A DNA stretch of 64,000 nucleotides from Evernia prunastri (taxonomy: Eukaryota > Ascomycota > Lecanoromycetes > Lecanorales > Parmeliaceae), in the NCBI GenBank assembly GCA_003184365.1, contig NKYR01000006.1, forward strand, positions 434,001 to 498,000, given 5' to 3'. Of this stretch, positions 24,870 through 35,747 are shown piece by piece; position 1 is the stretch's first letter; each line of letters begins with the position of its first letter. A program made the position numbers and the translations under genes. The notes under the pieces are model-generated. The model did no database searches, had not been told where the DNA came from, and saw nothing but the letters and a program-made list of their open reading frames with translations.

Positions 24870-25448
24870 ATGCCGTCAGTAAGCGCGAAGCTAACCACCA
24901 TCGAGGCCGTCGAGACTCTCATCCAATATAAGTTCAACCACACCGCTCTGCTTTGGGAGGCTTTGCAATGTCCCAGCTCCCCCTACGCCAAACATCCAAA
25001 CGGCAACAAACGGCTCGCCATCATCGGTAACACGGTGCTCCAGCTCAGCCTCGCAGAGGATTGGTTCCTGAGCGACGAAACCATCGGTACGAGACGGAGC
25101 GGAACTCTCTCAGTCCGAGCCTACAATGATTACAGTCAGGTGAAACTTTACAGGACACTGACGCAAAGCATTTTGAATTCAGGAGACTTCGATCACCTAC
25201 GCCAATCCGTCGCCTCGAACGCGAACCTGCAGAGGGTTGGCCTGGAGCTGGGACTCGAGAGATTCATGGGCAGACGGGAGGACGCTCTTCCGGCTGGCTT
25301 GAGGACTATGGCCGATACGGTCGCGGCGATCCTGGGGGCGGTGTATCTGGACAGTGGCGTGGTGCAGGTTAAAGATGTGGTGGGCGCGTTGGGGCTGGTG
25401 CTGGAGGAAAGAAGGGTGGAGCCGGAGGTCATTGTCATTGATGATTGA
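24870..25448 (+). CDS. Small RNase III-fold protein, catalytic residues degenerate (copy A)
   Basis: A single RNase III endonuclease-like domain without a double-stranded RNA-binding domain. The uninterrupted frame gives 192 aa from the ATG at 24870 (or 214 aa from 24804). I favour a spliced form: an in-frame 96-nt GT-AG segment, 25087-25182, with a branch-like CTGAC and a TTCAG acceptor, interrupts the domain exactly where the paralogue at 38465-38976 has its intron, in the same phase, leaving a 160-aa protein. Signature motif 1 reads KRLAIIGNTVL where active enzymes have ERLEFLGDAVL, so the catalytic Glu and Asp are Ala and Asn. Motif 2 reads MADTVAAILGAVYLD, keeping Asp but losing Glu. The protein is therefore probably not a standard nuclease; dimerisation or RNA binding is possible. 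The start at 24870 matches the paralogue's N-terminus. Confidence 0.75.
   Translation: MPSVSAKLTTIEAVETLIQYKFNHTALLWEALQCPSSPYAKHPNGNKRLAIIGNTVLQLSLAEDWFLSDETIGTRRSGTLSVRAYNDYSQVKLYRTLTQSILNSGDFDHLRQSVASNANLQRVGLELGLERFMGRREDALPAGLRTMADTVAAILGAVYLDSGVVQVKDVVGALGLVLEERRVEPEVIVIDD
25087..25182 (+). other. Probable in-frame intron inside RNase III-fold copy A
   Basis: A 96-nt segment beginning GTACGA and ending TTCAG, a multiple of three and free of stops, so it hides within an open frame. The encoded 32 residues have no counterpart in the paralogue. Its removal joins DETIG to DFDHLRQSVASNANL, which aligns with DARG-RASDIVQQVGSNANL in copy B, where a 53-nt intron interrupts the same codon position. 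It may be constitutively removed or optionally retained. Confidence 0.7.
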
Positions 25449-27071
25449 GCTTTGCGTTGCGTTGCACTAGAGGCGAGGTCTCGGGGGACTTAGCAGCAGA
25501 TTGCGGCTTTGGTACATCTCGGATTCCTCGAGAATCATATATGTATCTTTTATGAGTCTTGAATGGGGTTCTCGCTCCAGCATTTGTCAGAGATCCCCTT
25601 CTTACGTCTCAGCACCCGTGGCATGATCGATGGTACTGCGCGTTTGCTGTTGTTCTTTTTCTTCTTCTTCTTCTTCTTCTTCTTCTTCTTGCCGTTGTTT
25701 GCTGGCAAATAAGCCGAGCCAACTCGTCCTATTCCTACTGCGAGGAACAGGTGCTATATCAATTCCCCTTTCCCCGCCAACCACTTGCAAAATCCAATCC
25801 CCCGACGCAGGCTATCTCCACGCACCTTCCCCCTCCCCTTCCCCTTCCCCTCCACTTCACAACATCGGCCCCCCCCCCCTACCCCTTCATCCAATCCAAT
25901 CCCATCCTCTCAAGCACATAACCACCGCCCCGCCACTCAAGAACCAGCACTGAGAATGAGAATGTTCCCAGCTCCCCTCCTTTTTTCAGCAAAGCGCGAT
26001 CACTCAATGTCCTTGCCCTGCGCTCCTCCCCGCAGCGATGAAATTGACCGATATCTCGCGCCAGCTACGCGATTGGCCGGGCTTTCGTTTTGCCCCGGGC
26101 CGTTGGGGGTGGGGCTGGGGTTTGGCGGTGGGGCTGGAGCGGGGATGGAACCCCCTTTTAGGCGATTTATCGGATAGCTACCTCGTAGGTAGGTATACTT
26201 CTGATGGGATGGCTGGCTGGCGTTTCTACGGAGGTGGGAGGTCGGTGATGGGTGGGCGTGACAAGTTCGTGTCCTCCGGGGCTACTTAGAGCTGGGAGGC
26301 TGGTGCGAGGAGGGATTTGGGCGCGTTGAACTTGGTGCGGAGGGGTGTGGGGTTGGAGGTGGAGGTGCGGGGTGTGGGGTGGGGGGTTGCTGTGATGGGT
26401 TATAAGATCATAGTAAGATACTTACTTTTCTAGACGTTTGCATGGAACCGTCTTTCCCTGGGAGATGCTGCGCTTCTGGAGGGGAATTGACAGTAACTTA
26501 CTCGATATCTTTGGTCTTCGGCGTCTACCTATACGCGAGCGGCATCAATGAAGGTCCGGCCTTCCCGTGGCGATGCGAGACTGAGTCCATCGCAGAGAAG
26601 GTCAGTTCCAGAACGCCGTTGCCCCTTTTTGAGATCCTGACCTTGTCGCGGCACCGATAGGTACCGACGGCACTGACATCGCCGTTGCGATTTGCGACAT
26701 CGGCGAAGTTCAGCCGGTTTACCAGGTTGGTCTGAGATAGGGGAATCTGGTGGCGCTTGATATAGCATCTTTCCCACGCCCGCCAACCAACAAATTGGGA
26801 TGGATGGAACACGTCTGATAATTCTTCACGACCTTCCTACCGCGCTTCTTGCAAGCTCAGAGCTCAACGGATGGTGCCGGCAAGCCTGCTTGAGGAAGGT
26901 CGGCACGAATAGATGTCGAGGCCTTAAGAAGCTGTCACCGGCGCAGCGACTGGATCCAACGGCGCAATGTGGATCGACGTCGGAAGCCATTACTGCGGCC
27001 TGTGGTGTGGAAGTCGCGACACGGCAGACGGACGGACGACTGGGACCTGATTAAAGCAGCCGCGTTGGTGC
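25449..27071. other. Low-complexity gene-poor region
   Basis: Contains a (CTT)n run at about 25660-25690, C-rich and C/T-rich stretches at 25760-25930 and G-rich stretches at 26080-26400. Open frames here have no family character and skewed composition. No gene is supported. Confidence 0.5.
25660..25690 (+). repeat. (CTT)n microsatellite
   Basis: About ten CTT units in tandem directly downstream of RNase III-fold copy A. It produces artificial poly-Ser and poly-Glu open frames on the two strands. Confidence 0.9.
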
Positions 27072-27189
27072 TTGGACGCTCCCTGGATTCTTTCGGACGG
27101 CGTTACATTGCAGGGGTGGAGAACACGATGTGGTTCGTGGAGGGGGGGATTTTACTGGACCTTATTTGCTGTTGGGGAACAGGCGCATG

Positions 27190-27501
27190 GGAAGCCGTTC
27201 TTGGATGTGTTTCTCGAAACAGAGGTCGCCTTTGAGGCTAGCATCTACCACATGCATATCCAGGCGAAGAAGCTGGAAACGGAGCCGGGATCCATCTTTG
27301 CGCGGTATAGGGTGCTGGAAACGGAGAGGGAGCTGATTCGCTTTGGACTCGGTGAGTTTATCCCAAGTCTCATTACACTACCCGATCAACGCTGCAGTCA
27401 TCCACGAAATCTTTCTTCGCGAATCATACTTTCACAAAAATCAGACCCAGCAATAACAACAAACAAGTTACCGGAAGAAAACAAGCACTGACACTTCGGG
27501 T

Positions 27502-27546
<45 letters not shown>

Positions 27547-27820
27547 CCTCAACCCTTCAGCCCCCAGCTTCCACCACAACTACCAAGGCCACTTCGGCTT
27601 CATGGAAATGATGTACCAGCTGCTCAGGGAACCCGGCGCGCAGCCGCACCTCTCGGCCTTCATCAAGCGCTACGGACTGCATTTCCAACGGGTCCAGGAC
27701 CTGGACTTTGCGGACCGCGACACGATCACGAAATGGCTGTTCGAGTCGCCCGTGTACGTCCTCACGAACGGCGACGTGCAGTCGGCGTTGCATCCGTGGT
27801 TGGTTGGTTTAGCTTTATAA
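27190..27820 (+). CDS. Tentative exons of an unrecognised gene around a poly-C tract
   Basis: I do not recognise this protein. One open stretch ending near 27349 reads like protein (GKPFLDVFLETEVAFEAS, then YHMHIQAKKLETEPG). A 46-nt GT-AG intron (about 27351-27396) joins it to VIHEIFLRESYFHKNQTQQ followed by TAA. After a 43-base C run, a second protein-like stretch appears (FHHNYQGHFGFMEMMYQLL, AFIKRYGLHFQRVQDLDF, ending ALHPWLVGLAL at 27820). The two may be separate pieces, exons linked across an intron containing the C run, or remnants of a broken gene. No start codon is supported, and the left limit given is only where protein-like sequence begins. Confidence 0.3.
27503..27545 (+). repeat. 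Poly-C homopolymer (43 bases)
   Basis: An uninterrupted run of 43 cytosines. Its length is unlikely to be accurate because homopolymers this long are poorly resolved by sequencing; it may hide an assembly problem. Shorter G runs occur nearby at about 27886-27895 and 27984-27992. Confidence 0.95.
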
Positions 27821-28455
27821 CGGTTCATGCTTCGAATCTTCCTTTTTTATTGGCAGTCACAGGACTGCGCAGAGGCGGGTAGGTTGGGGGGGGGGATATG
27901 ATGGGGAGGGAGCACTGAGTTCGTCACGCTGGGGAATGTCACGATTGGCTTCAGTCTGCTCGGGTGTGAGGATTGGCTTCTTGGGGGGGGGTCTTGGGTA
28001 CGTTGCTCAGCTCATCGACCCAGGTGCTGAGGCATAAAGCGGGTGCGGTTGGTAGGGTTGGTGGTTCTAGGGGTAGTGCGCCATGGACAGTGGACTAGGC
28101 CTGAATATTTTGTACGAGGTATCGACTCAATCCCATTCACGCCGTGATAGATAGACTGACATGCAGCACCGGGGGTGCCGGAGATCTTTTTCCTGCTCTG
28201 TCCAGCGTTGGGCATTGACCTTATTAGATCACAGCATTTAAATCTCATACAGATGACTGACCGTCACACATTGTCGTTCACGCTTAAAAGTGCACTCTGT
28301 CAACTTGTGTATTGTCAAGTATTCTAACCGTTATGATGGTTGAAAAAAGGCTAAAGCCAGTGTTCTAGAACCGTCTTCAGTTGGTAACCGCGCTACACTT
28401 TTGGGCTCATTGAAAACGGAATAAAATGGGGAAGAAGAAGAAGAAGAAAAACGCC
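27821..28455. other. Intergenic with G runs
   Basis: No coding features. Two G runs of 9-10 bases and a purine-rich GAAGAAGAAG stretch near 28432-28447 lie close to the end of the following minus-strand gene. Confidence 0.45.
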
Positions 28456-29404
28456 TCAATCAGGACTCCCCACCTCAAATACCCCCTCTTCCACAACGCA
28501 AGGCTCAGTCACTCCCAGCGATGCGCGAGACTCCTCCAACGGCGCCTCCGTACCCGCCAGCTCGTGCGGTCCATCCACGGCCCCCTCTCGATCCAGCTCC
28601 GGAATCCAGACCGCAGCGCCCGGATCCAACTTGATGTCAGCAGTCGTCTGATGGTCCGGTAGCTCGGAGGCGGCTGTGCGCGAGGCACAGCGTCGGCGGC
28701 GGCGTTGGCATAGCGTTGCTGCTGCTGCGGCAAGGAGGATGGATGCGAGGACGCCGAATACTGTCTCGGCTATAGCGTCGCTGCTGAGGGGCATGCTGGA
28801 GAGGGGGAATATGTTGTGCGTCGGGTGAGTGGGGATTGCTAGTGCGAGTTTGTGCAGTGGTGCTGGGGGACGGCGCTGTTGCGGTGGTGGAGACAGATGA
28901 AGAACCGGACCCGTCTGCCGGAATACTTGACGAGCTGATCAGGCCTAAAGCTGATGATTGTGTAGAAGAGACTGTGGCGGTCGGCGATGTGGAGGGAACA
29001 AAAGCGGTGCTATACGTCGAAACCTCGGGAGAATTCGAGGAAGTGCCGTTGACCACGTCTCCATACAATGGGAAGTCATAAGTGTACGCCTTTTCTCCGT
29101 CCCTTCGCGATATTTCCAGCGCGTATTCACCGGTTCGCAGAGAGTCGCTTGGCGTCCAGGTGTACGCCTCTTCAAAGAGGTTGCTGGCGATGATCGAGAC
29201 CTGTCGATAGCCCGAGGATCTGCTTAAGCGGAGTGTCAGATTGACGGGCTTTTTTGCTGACATCTATCAGATCTGAAGCTATTGAGCGCTTTGGGAGGAC
29301 CGAATGGTGCTTACGGTCTTGTTTGTGGACCATTTTAGATCTACAGAGTGGCCGGCCGGCGGTGACGTTTGTGGGGGAACCTTCGAATGTGAGGATCAGA
29401 ACAT
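28456..29404 (-). CDS. Kre9/Knh1-like single-pass surface protein, N-terminus unresolved, possible frameshift
   Basis: Minus-strand exons at about 29404-29315, 29263-28927 and 28862-28456, with introns 29314-29264 and 28926-28863, give a chain with family logic. The extracellular part has DLKWSTNKT, PVNLTLRLSRSSGYRQVS, NLFEEAYTWTPSDSLRTG and EYALEIS, which resemble the Ser-Thr-rich Kre9/Knh1 surface domain. A Ser/Thr-rich stalk follows, then a hydrophobic helix (ETVFGVLASILLAAAAATL) with a basic stop-transfer (RRRRR), and an acidic cytosolic tail ending EEGVFEVGSPD. Upstream, the expected FEGSPTNVTAGRP lies in a different frame near 29355-29400, one base out of register with DLKWS, and I find no signal peptide. 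Either a short exon was missed or the gene is frameshifted. Confidence 0.5.
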
Positions 29405-31285
29405 CTGACATTTCGATTGCAACGCGGCGTAGGATGGAGAGATGCAAGTGAACGATTTCTGGCATGAATATACACACTGCGCAATCATTAAGGCTTGTGT
29501 TGAGGAAGAATCACCACTCAACTTGACGGGATAGATCCGCCCTGGGAATTGTCTCAACATCTCGCTCCACACTCACCATCGGAACGCTTTCCCCTTCTGA
29601 TTACTATTCGCTGCAAGGCATGCACGCTCCCTTCTGGGGTCACGAATCGGTACAGCTCCTGTCCCGCCCTGCATTTTCTTTTCGTAGCTCGTTCTGAACT
29701 GTGTGTGCTGACGATTGGAGCGTGCTGTTTATAGAATTCACCCTTTTTTCAACGGAGGAGGGGGCTGGTCTGTTCATCACCCTTTTGGTGGTGCCAGTCT
29801 GTGAGATTCGAGATATGTGTTTGTACGAGAAGAGTCGGGGGTGGAGATGGCTTGAGGGCTGTGGTAGTGAGAGAAGATAGTGGTGGCTATAATGTAATGC
29901 ATGCACCGAACCGTGGCGAGGTTTCAGCCTGTTCGGTTCCAGCAAATCGTACGGCGAATCTTTGTCTGTGGCTAGATATCGCGCTGGCTCGCCTTGGCGA
30001 TCAAGTGGTCTCCCTTTCCCGCTTCTTCAGGGTGATGGTTGGGATGGGGGCGCTTTCTGATTTTCCTGTGGTGGGAGGCAAGATCGTTTGTGAATGGCTG
30101 GCGGATTTTGAGGGTATGGGAACTTCGGGCGCGTTGTCTGGAGGGTGGAGACAATCTTTGCGCTGGTGCTTGCGACGGTCTCCTTGAAAAAATCTTCTCG
30201 ATTCTATTCAGGTCTTGGATTTGATTGGATATTTCGATACCATTCGCGTAAGCCTTCTCAATCGGTCTGCGGTGCGATTACCGTTCCTGCCCCGAAGACC
30301 CTGCCAAATATCCCGTCGCTGGAGCCAGTAGTCTTGATCATTGCATCAGGGAATTTGGCAGTCGTATTTGGTGAAGGTCTTCGGAAACAAGGAATACCAT
30401 AGCTGCCCGTTTGCTTATGGTTGAAATCAGCCAGCGAGCGGCAAGGTGGGTAGTTTCGCTATGGGACCTGGAGTTGCCGGTTACTGTTCTTATGGCTAAC
30501 ACTGTTGGGTGATAGTGTGCGGTTGCAATCAATGCTGGAAAAGTACATAGTGAACACGAGCTGACGTCTCAAGGGGATGCCGACTGTTGCTGTATCGGCG
30601 TCACAGCCATGAGCCCGGTCTCTCCCAACCTGGATCCGTGTGGAGTCACCGAGACAGTGGTGGAAGACTCGAGCAGGCCTTGATGACAAGAAGATTGGAT
30701 CGATCAACTGTCATCAGGCGAGAAAACGAATGGCTTGAGCTAGGACATTGTCCCAACGTCGCATGTTTCTGGCCGTCAAGGGAGTGACACAAAGCAATAG
30801 TCACCCCAGACAGAGGTGGGTTCTCCGCCTGTGTCAACTTCCGCATACTCACAGAGCCTATGGTGGGCAGTCCCACGTCTTGACAATCGGCCAATCTCCA
30901 GATGACATCAAAAGGAGTCGATCGATCGAGCAGAGTCCGATGATCGCTAGTTACACTCGGAGACCTTTGAATGTAGCCGAGAACATCCCCCCCTGTCTAA
31001 CATGACACCATTATTTTGGCCCCAGCATAACGCAGGGCCTAAGCAGCCATATCTGATATAAATGCTATTCGCTCCAGTGGGACTGGGGGTTAGTCGGTCG
31101 CATGGCAGAGTGTTCTCGCGCTACATGGTTACTTCGCATATTTCGCATATTCGCATAGTGGGTCTGCAGGCCTGCAATATCGCATAGGGAGCGTGTTTTC
31201 GTGTCAGGCACGCGTTGGTCAGGAGATTTATGGCTTGGTGGGAGCTCTATTTATATGGGCTTCCCACCAGTGTTGGGCTCCTCAT

Positions 31286-31495
31286 TCGATTCCATCTCTT
31301 TCAGAGCCATAGCATTCTTTTCCCGCCCGCCTGCACCTGTAAATAGCTTCATTTTTTCACTCCAGGTATAGCTGAACAAGCATTGGGAGTTTTCCTAGCA
31401 CTGGGGGGTCTACATATGCCTCTTCAGGTAGCTAGCCCCGGTGTTGGGACCCCGCAACACGAGTCCAGCTGTTTTGGAGTCTCTACATGATGACA
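31286..31495 (+). repeat. Direct duplication, left copy
   Basis: A 210-bp segment from TCGATTCCATC to the ATGATGACA just before the N at 31496. It is repeated almost exactly immediately after the N, with only a few substitutions and a two-base length difference in a T run. Confidence 0.95.
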
Positions 31496-31496
31496 N

Positions 31497-31704
31497 TCGA
31501 TTCCATCTCTTTCAGAGCCATAGCATTCTTTCCCCGCCCGCCCGCACCTGTAAATAGCTTCATTTTCACTCCAGGTATAGCTGAACAAGCATTGGGAGTT
31601 TTCTTAGCACTGGGGGGTCTACATATGCCTCTTCAGGTAGCTAGCCCCGGTGTTGGGACCCCGCAACACGAGTCCAGCTGTTTTGGAGTCTCTACATGAT
31701 GACA
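31497..31704 (+). repeat. Direct duplication, right copy
   Basis: A 208-bp near-identical copy of 31286-31495, separated from it by a single N. The arrangement suggests an uncollapsed overlap or two alleles joined at a scaffolding gap rather than a biological repeat. Confidence 0.95.
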
Positions 31705-32449
31705 GGTGAAGACTAACCCAGTCATTAACGTCCAACCACCCAGCTGCTCCTGGCGTCTCGGAAGCAGCTTTTTTCCCATCCGATATCTAAGTCTGTTCTC
31801 GCGACGGACATCGGAAAACCCTTCTCCATCGATACCTACTTTTCGAAAAATTCGGTCTGCTCTCCTCCCCCCTCACCATGTCACTAACCTGAATCTTGGC
31901 CATCCTCGGCCCATGGCCCGAACACCCGCTACCATACCCTGGCGGAACTTTCAAGACCAGAACGAGTTATGCTGTGCCGCCAGTATCTTCTCCCTTGCCC
32001 GTTAGCGTGTCTACCACCGACGGGGAAAACCCTCGACGTCTCCTGATCATGACGACGGTATCTACACAGATGTATGTTGTACGCGAGCTCTTCCCTTCCC
32101 CCCTTTGCCCCCCCTTCTTTCTTCTCTTCCCCCCAACCAACCGGAACCCCTCCTCTCCTTATGTCCTGGACCCAGCACTTCCCAATCCCCTCTCACTCAA
32201 TCTATCCCTATCGACGCTTCCGCAAACAAACAACATGGCTATCGCGCACGTCCTCTCTCGACGGAAGATATGAACACAGATGGATGGGGACATGCGACGG
32301 ATACGGGTGCGGCTACTCTATACCACGAAGGATTCGGTGGAATGGAAAGGAGGCAGCGCTGCGCAGGGGATGTGTTTCCATCAGGTGGATTGGCTCGCTC
32401 GACTCGACTCGAGGCATCTCGCTCGGTTTCGTGGTGACGCGCTGCCGTT

Positions 32450-32490
32450 TGATTGATTGATTGATTGATTGTTTGATTGTTTGTTTGTTT
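32450..32490 (+). repeat. GATT/GTTT tetranucleotide microsatellite
   Basis: Tandem GATT units passing into GTTT units. A related GATT-type tract occurs near 43680-43705 downstream of the HAK gene. Confidence 0.85.
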
Positions 32491-32982
32491 CCTTCCTCCC
32501 CCTCACATCGCTACGTGATCCCCAGCGGCGATAACGATAACGATAACGATCACACGTGACATACGCGCACTGCCCTTCCCTGCCTGAATACATGCCATGC
32601 ATGACTTTCACCGCTACCGCTATATTGTTCTCTTGTCATTGGGGGATTGGGGTCAGATTCCTTGGGATAGATCTCCTTCTCCTTTTTGAGTGGAGTTGCC
32701 GTATTTTGGGTCTGAAAGTGGAGAGTGGTTACCAGCGCTATGGTGGACTTTTGGTGCAGGCAAGAGGCCGTACAGGCTGCTATGCTGTGACGTCTGTGGG
32801 GTTATATTGGGTCATTACTAGTATTGCGTGAGGTGTACCTAGCTCTGCCTGTGTTGAACGCGTGATTAGACGCAGGGAGTATGAAAATCGTATATACATC
32901 AATTCTACCGTGATGAACCTCCACACTACAGATGCATGCAAAGATACTCAAATCTGCCCAAGTCAATGCAGTGACTTGCCCT

Positions 32983-35747
32983 CTAGAACACCTTCCTCAC
33001 CGCTTGGATGACCAAAATGCTGGCCTTGACGTTGTCACTGATCATAGCAGAGCCCACGGGACTCAAGCTCTGATCGACATCCCCCTTCGCAACATCGGTG
33101 TTATCATTCGAAGCTCCTCTGTGACCTCTGCCGAGGACTACGAGATCGCCTGCATTCTTGGGCGAGCGGCCAACCTCGGTCTTGGCGCGTTCGACGCACT
33201 CTTGCGATACGTTCATTGTATCAACCGTGTCGAAGACGACCCGAGACTGCATTTCTTGGGGCAAGGAGTCGGCCATTGAGTGGAAGAACGCTTCGCTATC
33301 GCTTTCTGGTACATCACCGGCGACAAAGGTGGCATTGGCCAGGGAGTTTCCAGTCGCCGTTGCAGTTGTTTCGGTCCCTGATCCCTTCATATGGAGAATG
33401 GTTGCTGTGACATGCGGGTTCTTGGCCAATCTCAAAACAAAGCGTAAGGCGACTCTGTCATCAACCGATCCAATATAAGGGAAGAAGATGTGGTGGCTGA
33501 GGTCTCTGAGTGGTGCCGTAGCATGTAGCTGACTGCTTCGCAAGCTTACATCGGTAGCAACGCGCGTCAACGATCGCGGCTCTTCGCGTGGGCTTGCACC
33601 GAAGCCGTTGTTGACGAACACGGCTACGTGGCAAGGTGCGCTTTGGAAAAAGTCATAGACGAAGGAGTTGTACGATGCATTGCTGAAAGTACCATGAGTC
33701 CCTTCACCAAAACTAGCCGTGGCCACTTCTGAAAGGCTACCACTCTCGCTCCAAGGAAGCAAGATCATATCAGACGTATGGTCAGAGGCGCGTTCACCCA
33801 GCATGGCCGCATACTGTGCTTCAGGCGCGAACTGCACCTCTCCGGAAACGGCGACATTATTGAGCTGGCCAAAGGTATGGAAGGCGTTCACCACGGGATC
33901 TCGATGAGACCAATCGTCTGCCTCTGATTCTTTCATTACGGAAGAGAGACGTTCTGTGAGCTCTAGCATTCGAAGCCCATGCACTTCGAGAGGTCGCTGT
34001 GCGGCTGAGGATCGCGTGCTCGAGGCTGATTTTTCTGTTTCTTTCCCTGCAGATATGCCAGCCTTGCTGGGGTGAATCTTAGCAACCGCATTATCAGATT
34101 TCTCAGCACCTAAGAGAGCAACAAAGGTAAAAATGCTGGGCAAGCTGTCGAGTCGGAGACAGACGAGAAGCTTTCGACAGTGCGTTCCCTGCAACTTGCT
34201 TTCCGCAGACTCTTCAGCGCTGCTGACGGTATTTTCTGTATCAAGTCGGCGCTCGTCCCAGTCAATATCGCCTCTCTTCCATGCAGCGAGCTTCTTTTGG
34301 TACCAGGGCGGGAAAAGCGCAAGTGTAAGGGGTGTTGTGGCGAAGGTGGTGATCAAAGCCATTACAACAAAGATGGTGAAGGTACGTTGACTAAGGATCT
34401 TTGCTTGTAGACCAATGTTCTGAACAAATTAGTATCTCTGCAGAAGAGATCAGATCCACGATACTCACCAGTACGATCAGCTCCACCAAGCCTTTACAAC
34501 TCATCAGAACACCAATAGTAAAACTCTCTCTCCACACAAGCTTGTTGGCTCTAGCAGCAAGGGTGCCACCGACAACCTTTGCGATGAATGCCACTGCGAT
34601 GACACCAACGACATATGCCCACGTGATCCCGTCATTGAGGAGGCCAAGGTTGGTGCTCAAGCCCGAGAGTGCGAAGTATAGTGGGAGGAAGAATACAGTG
34701 ACCAGGTCTTCAATCTTCTCTGTGAGCTTGATGGCAAATCCTCCTTCGTGGGGGCAGACCAATCCCAATAGAAAAGCTCCAAAGATCGGGTGTACTCCAA
34801 TTATGCCAGTGAAGAAGGCTGAAGCGAAGACCATGAGGACAGTCAGAGCCACCACTGATTGAGTGGGGCCGTTGTGAAGGCTACCACTACGCCTCAGAAC
34901 CCACAGAAAAGCAGGGCGGACGGCGTATACAAGGAAGAGCACGTAGGCGACGCATGTGAGTAGAACATATAGAGCTGTGATTCCAGACCCGGCGTTGACA
35001 ATGGCGACGCATAAAGCTAGCAGGATCCAGCCCACCACATCATTTGCGACTCCTGCGGACAAGACGACCACACCGACTTGGGTTTGTAGTAGCTTTAGCT
35101 CGGTCAGGATTCTGCAGAGTACGGGGAAAGCCTGCGTGTGATTAGCCATTGCCATTTGCCAGCAGGCATCAGGCTTACCGTAATGGCCATGGCGACACCG
35201 ATGAAGAGCACGTATGTTCCAATACTGATGGGCACGAGACCACTATCATCGCGAAATTGATGGTAGAGTCCGTACGCAATCGCACATCCAAGCCCGAACG
35301 GAAGAGCCATACCCGCCGCTCCCACACTCAGCGCTATTCTCCAATTCTTGACCAGGAGGCGCAAGTCCACCTCGAGTCCTACGAGGAAGAGGAAGAGGAT
35401 CAGACCGATGTTGGCTGCCGCGGAGAGTGTAGGCATGGAGGCTGCGGGGAAGATGGCATTTGTGAAACCTGGAGCGCGGCCGAGGACGGAAGGACCAAGT
35501 AATATGCCGCCAATGACTTCGGCGATGACCCTTGGCTGTCTGATCTTGGAGAGAGGAAGGTGGAGGAGTCGGGTGAATATGAGGATGATGCCGGCCTATG
35601 CAGACAATGGGTCAGCGTGGAGTATGGCGAAGGGTATTTGGGAAAGGCTACCTGGATGATGAAGACGTAAATGGGGTTCTTGGAGTCGTAAGTGGAAGGA
35701 TTGGATCCCTGAAGGATACCTCCTTGACCCGGAGCTCTGACGGCCAT
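32983..35747 (-). CDS. KHA1: K+/H+ antiporter, Kha1-type (CPA2 family)
   Basis: Kha1 proteins exchange K+ (and Na+) for H+ across endomembranes such as the Golgi and help K+ and pH homeostasis. Four exons on the minus strand, 35747-35652, 35595-35179, 35131-34469 and 34419-32983, with GT-AG introns of 56, 47 and 49 nt, give 870 aa, close to the yeast protein (873 aa). Residues about 25-430 form the Na+/H+-exchanger membrane domain: LPLSKIRQPRVIAEVIGGIL, LGPSVLGR, ANIGLILFLFLVGLEVDL, the AGVANDVVGWILLAL helix with the family's conserved Asp, FLLGLVCPHEGGFAIKL and MSCKGLVELIVL. The remaining ~430 residues are hydrophilic and cytosolic with a universal-stress-like regulatory region (DMILLPWSESG, then LSHHIFFPYIGSVDDRVAL). 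Interest is raised by the HAK K+ transporter ~5 kb away. Confidence 0.94.

Larger units (their letters stand above)
29478..32982. other. Gene-poor region with duplication and N
   Basis: About 3.5 kb with no supported gene. It contains a 210-bp direct duplication around a single N at 31496, short CGCAT(A)TT-type repeats near 31130-31190, a TGAT/TGTT microsatellite near 32450-32490 and a GATAAC repeat near 32528-32550. Open frames are short or C/T-rich and show no family features. Confidence 0.5.

Noticed and set aside
27503..27545. Poly-C run as a telomere or centromere signal
   Set aside because: Fungal telomeres are TTAGGG-type; a pure C run is not one, and the region lies between genes.
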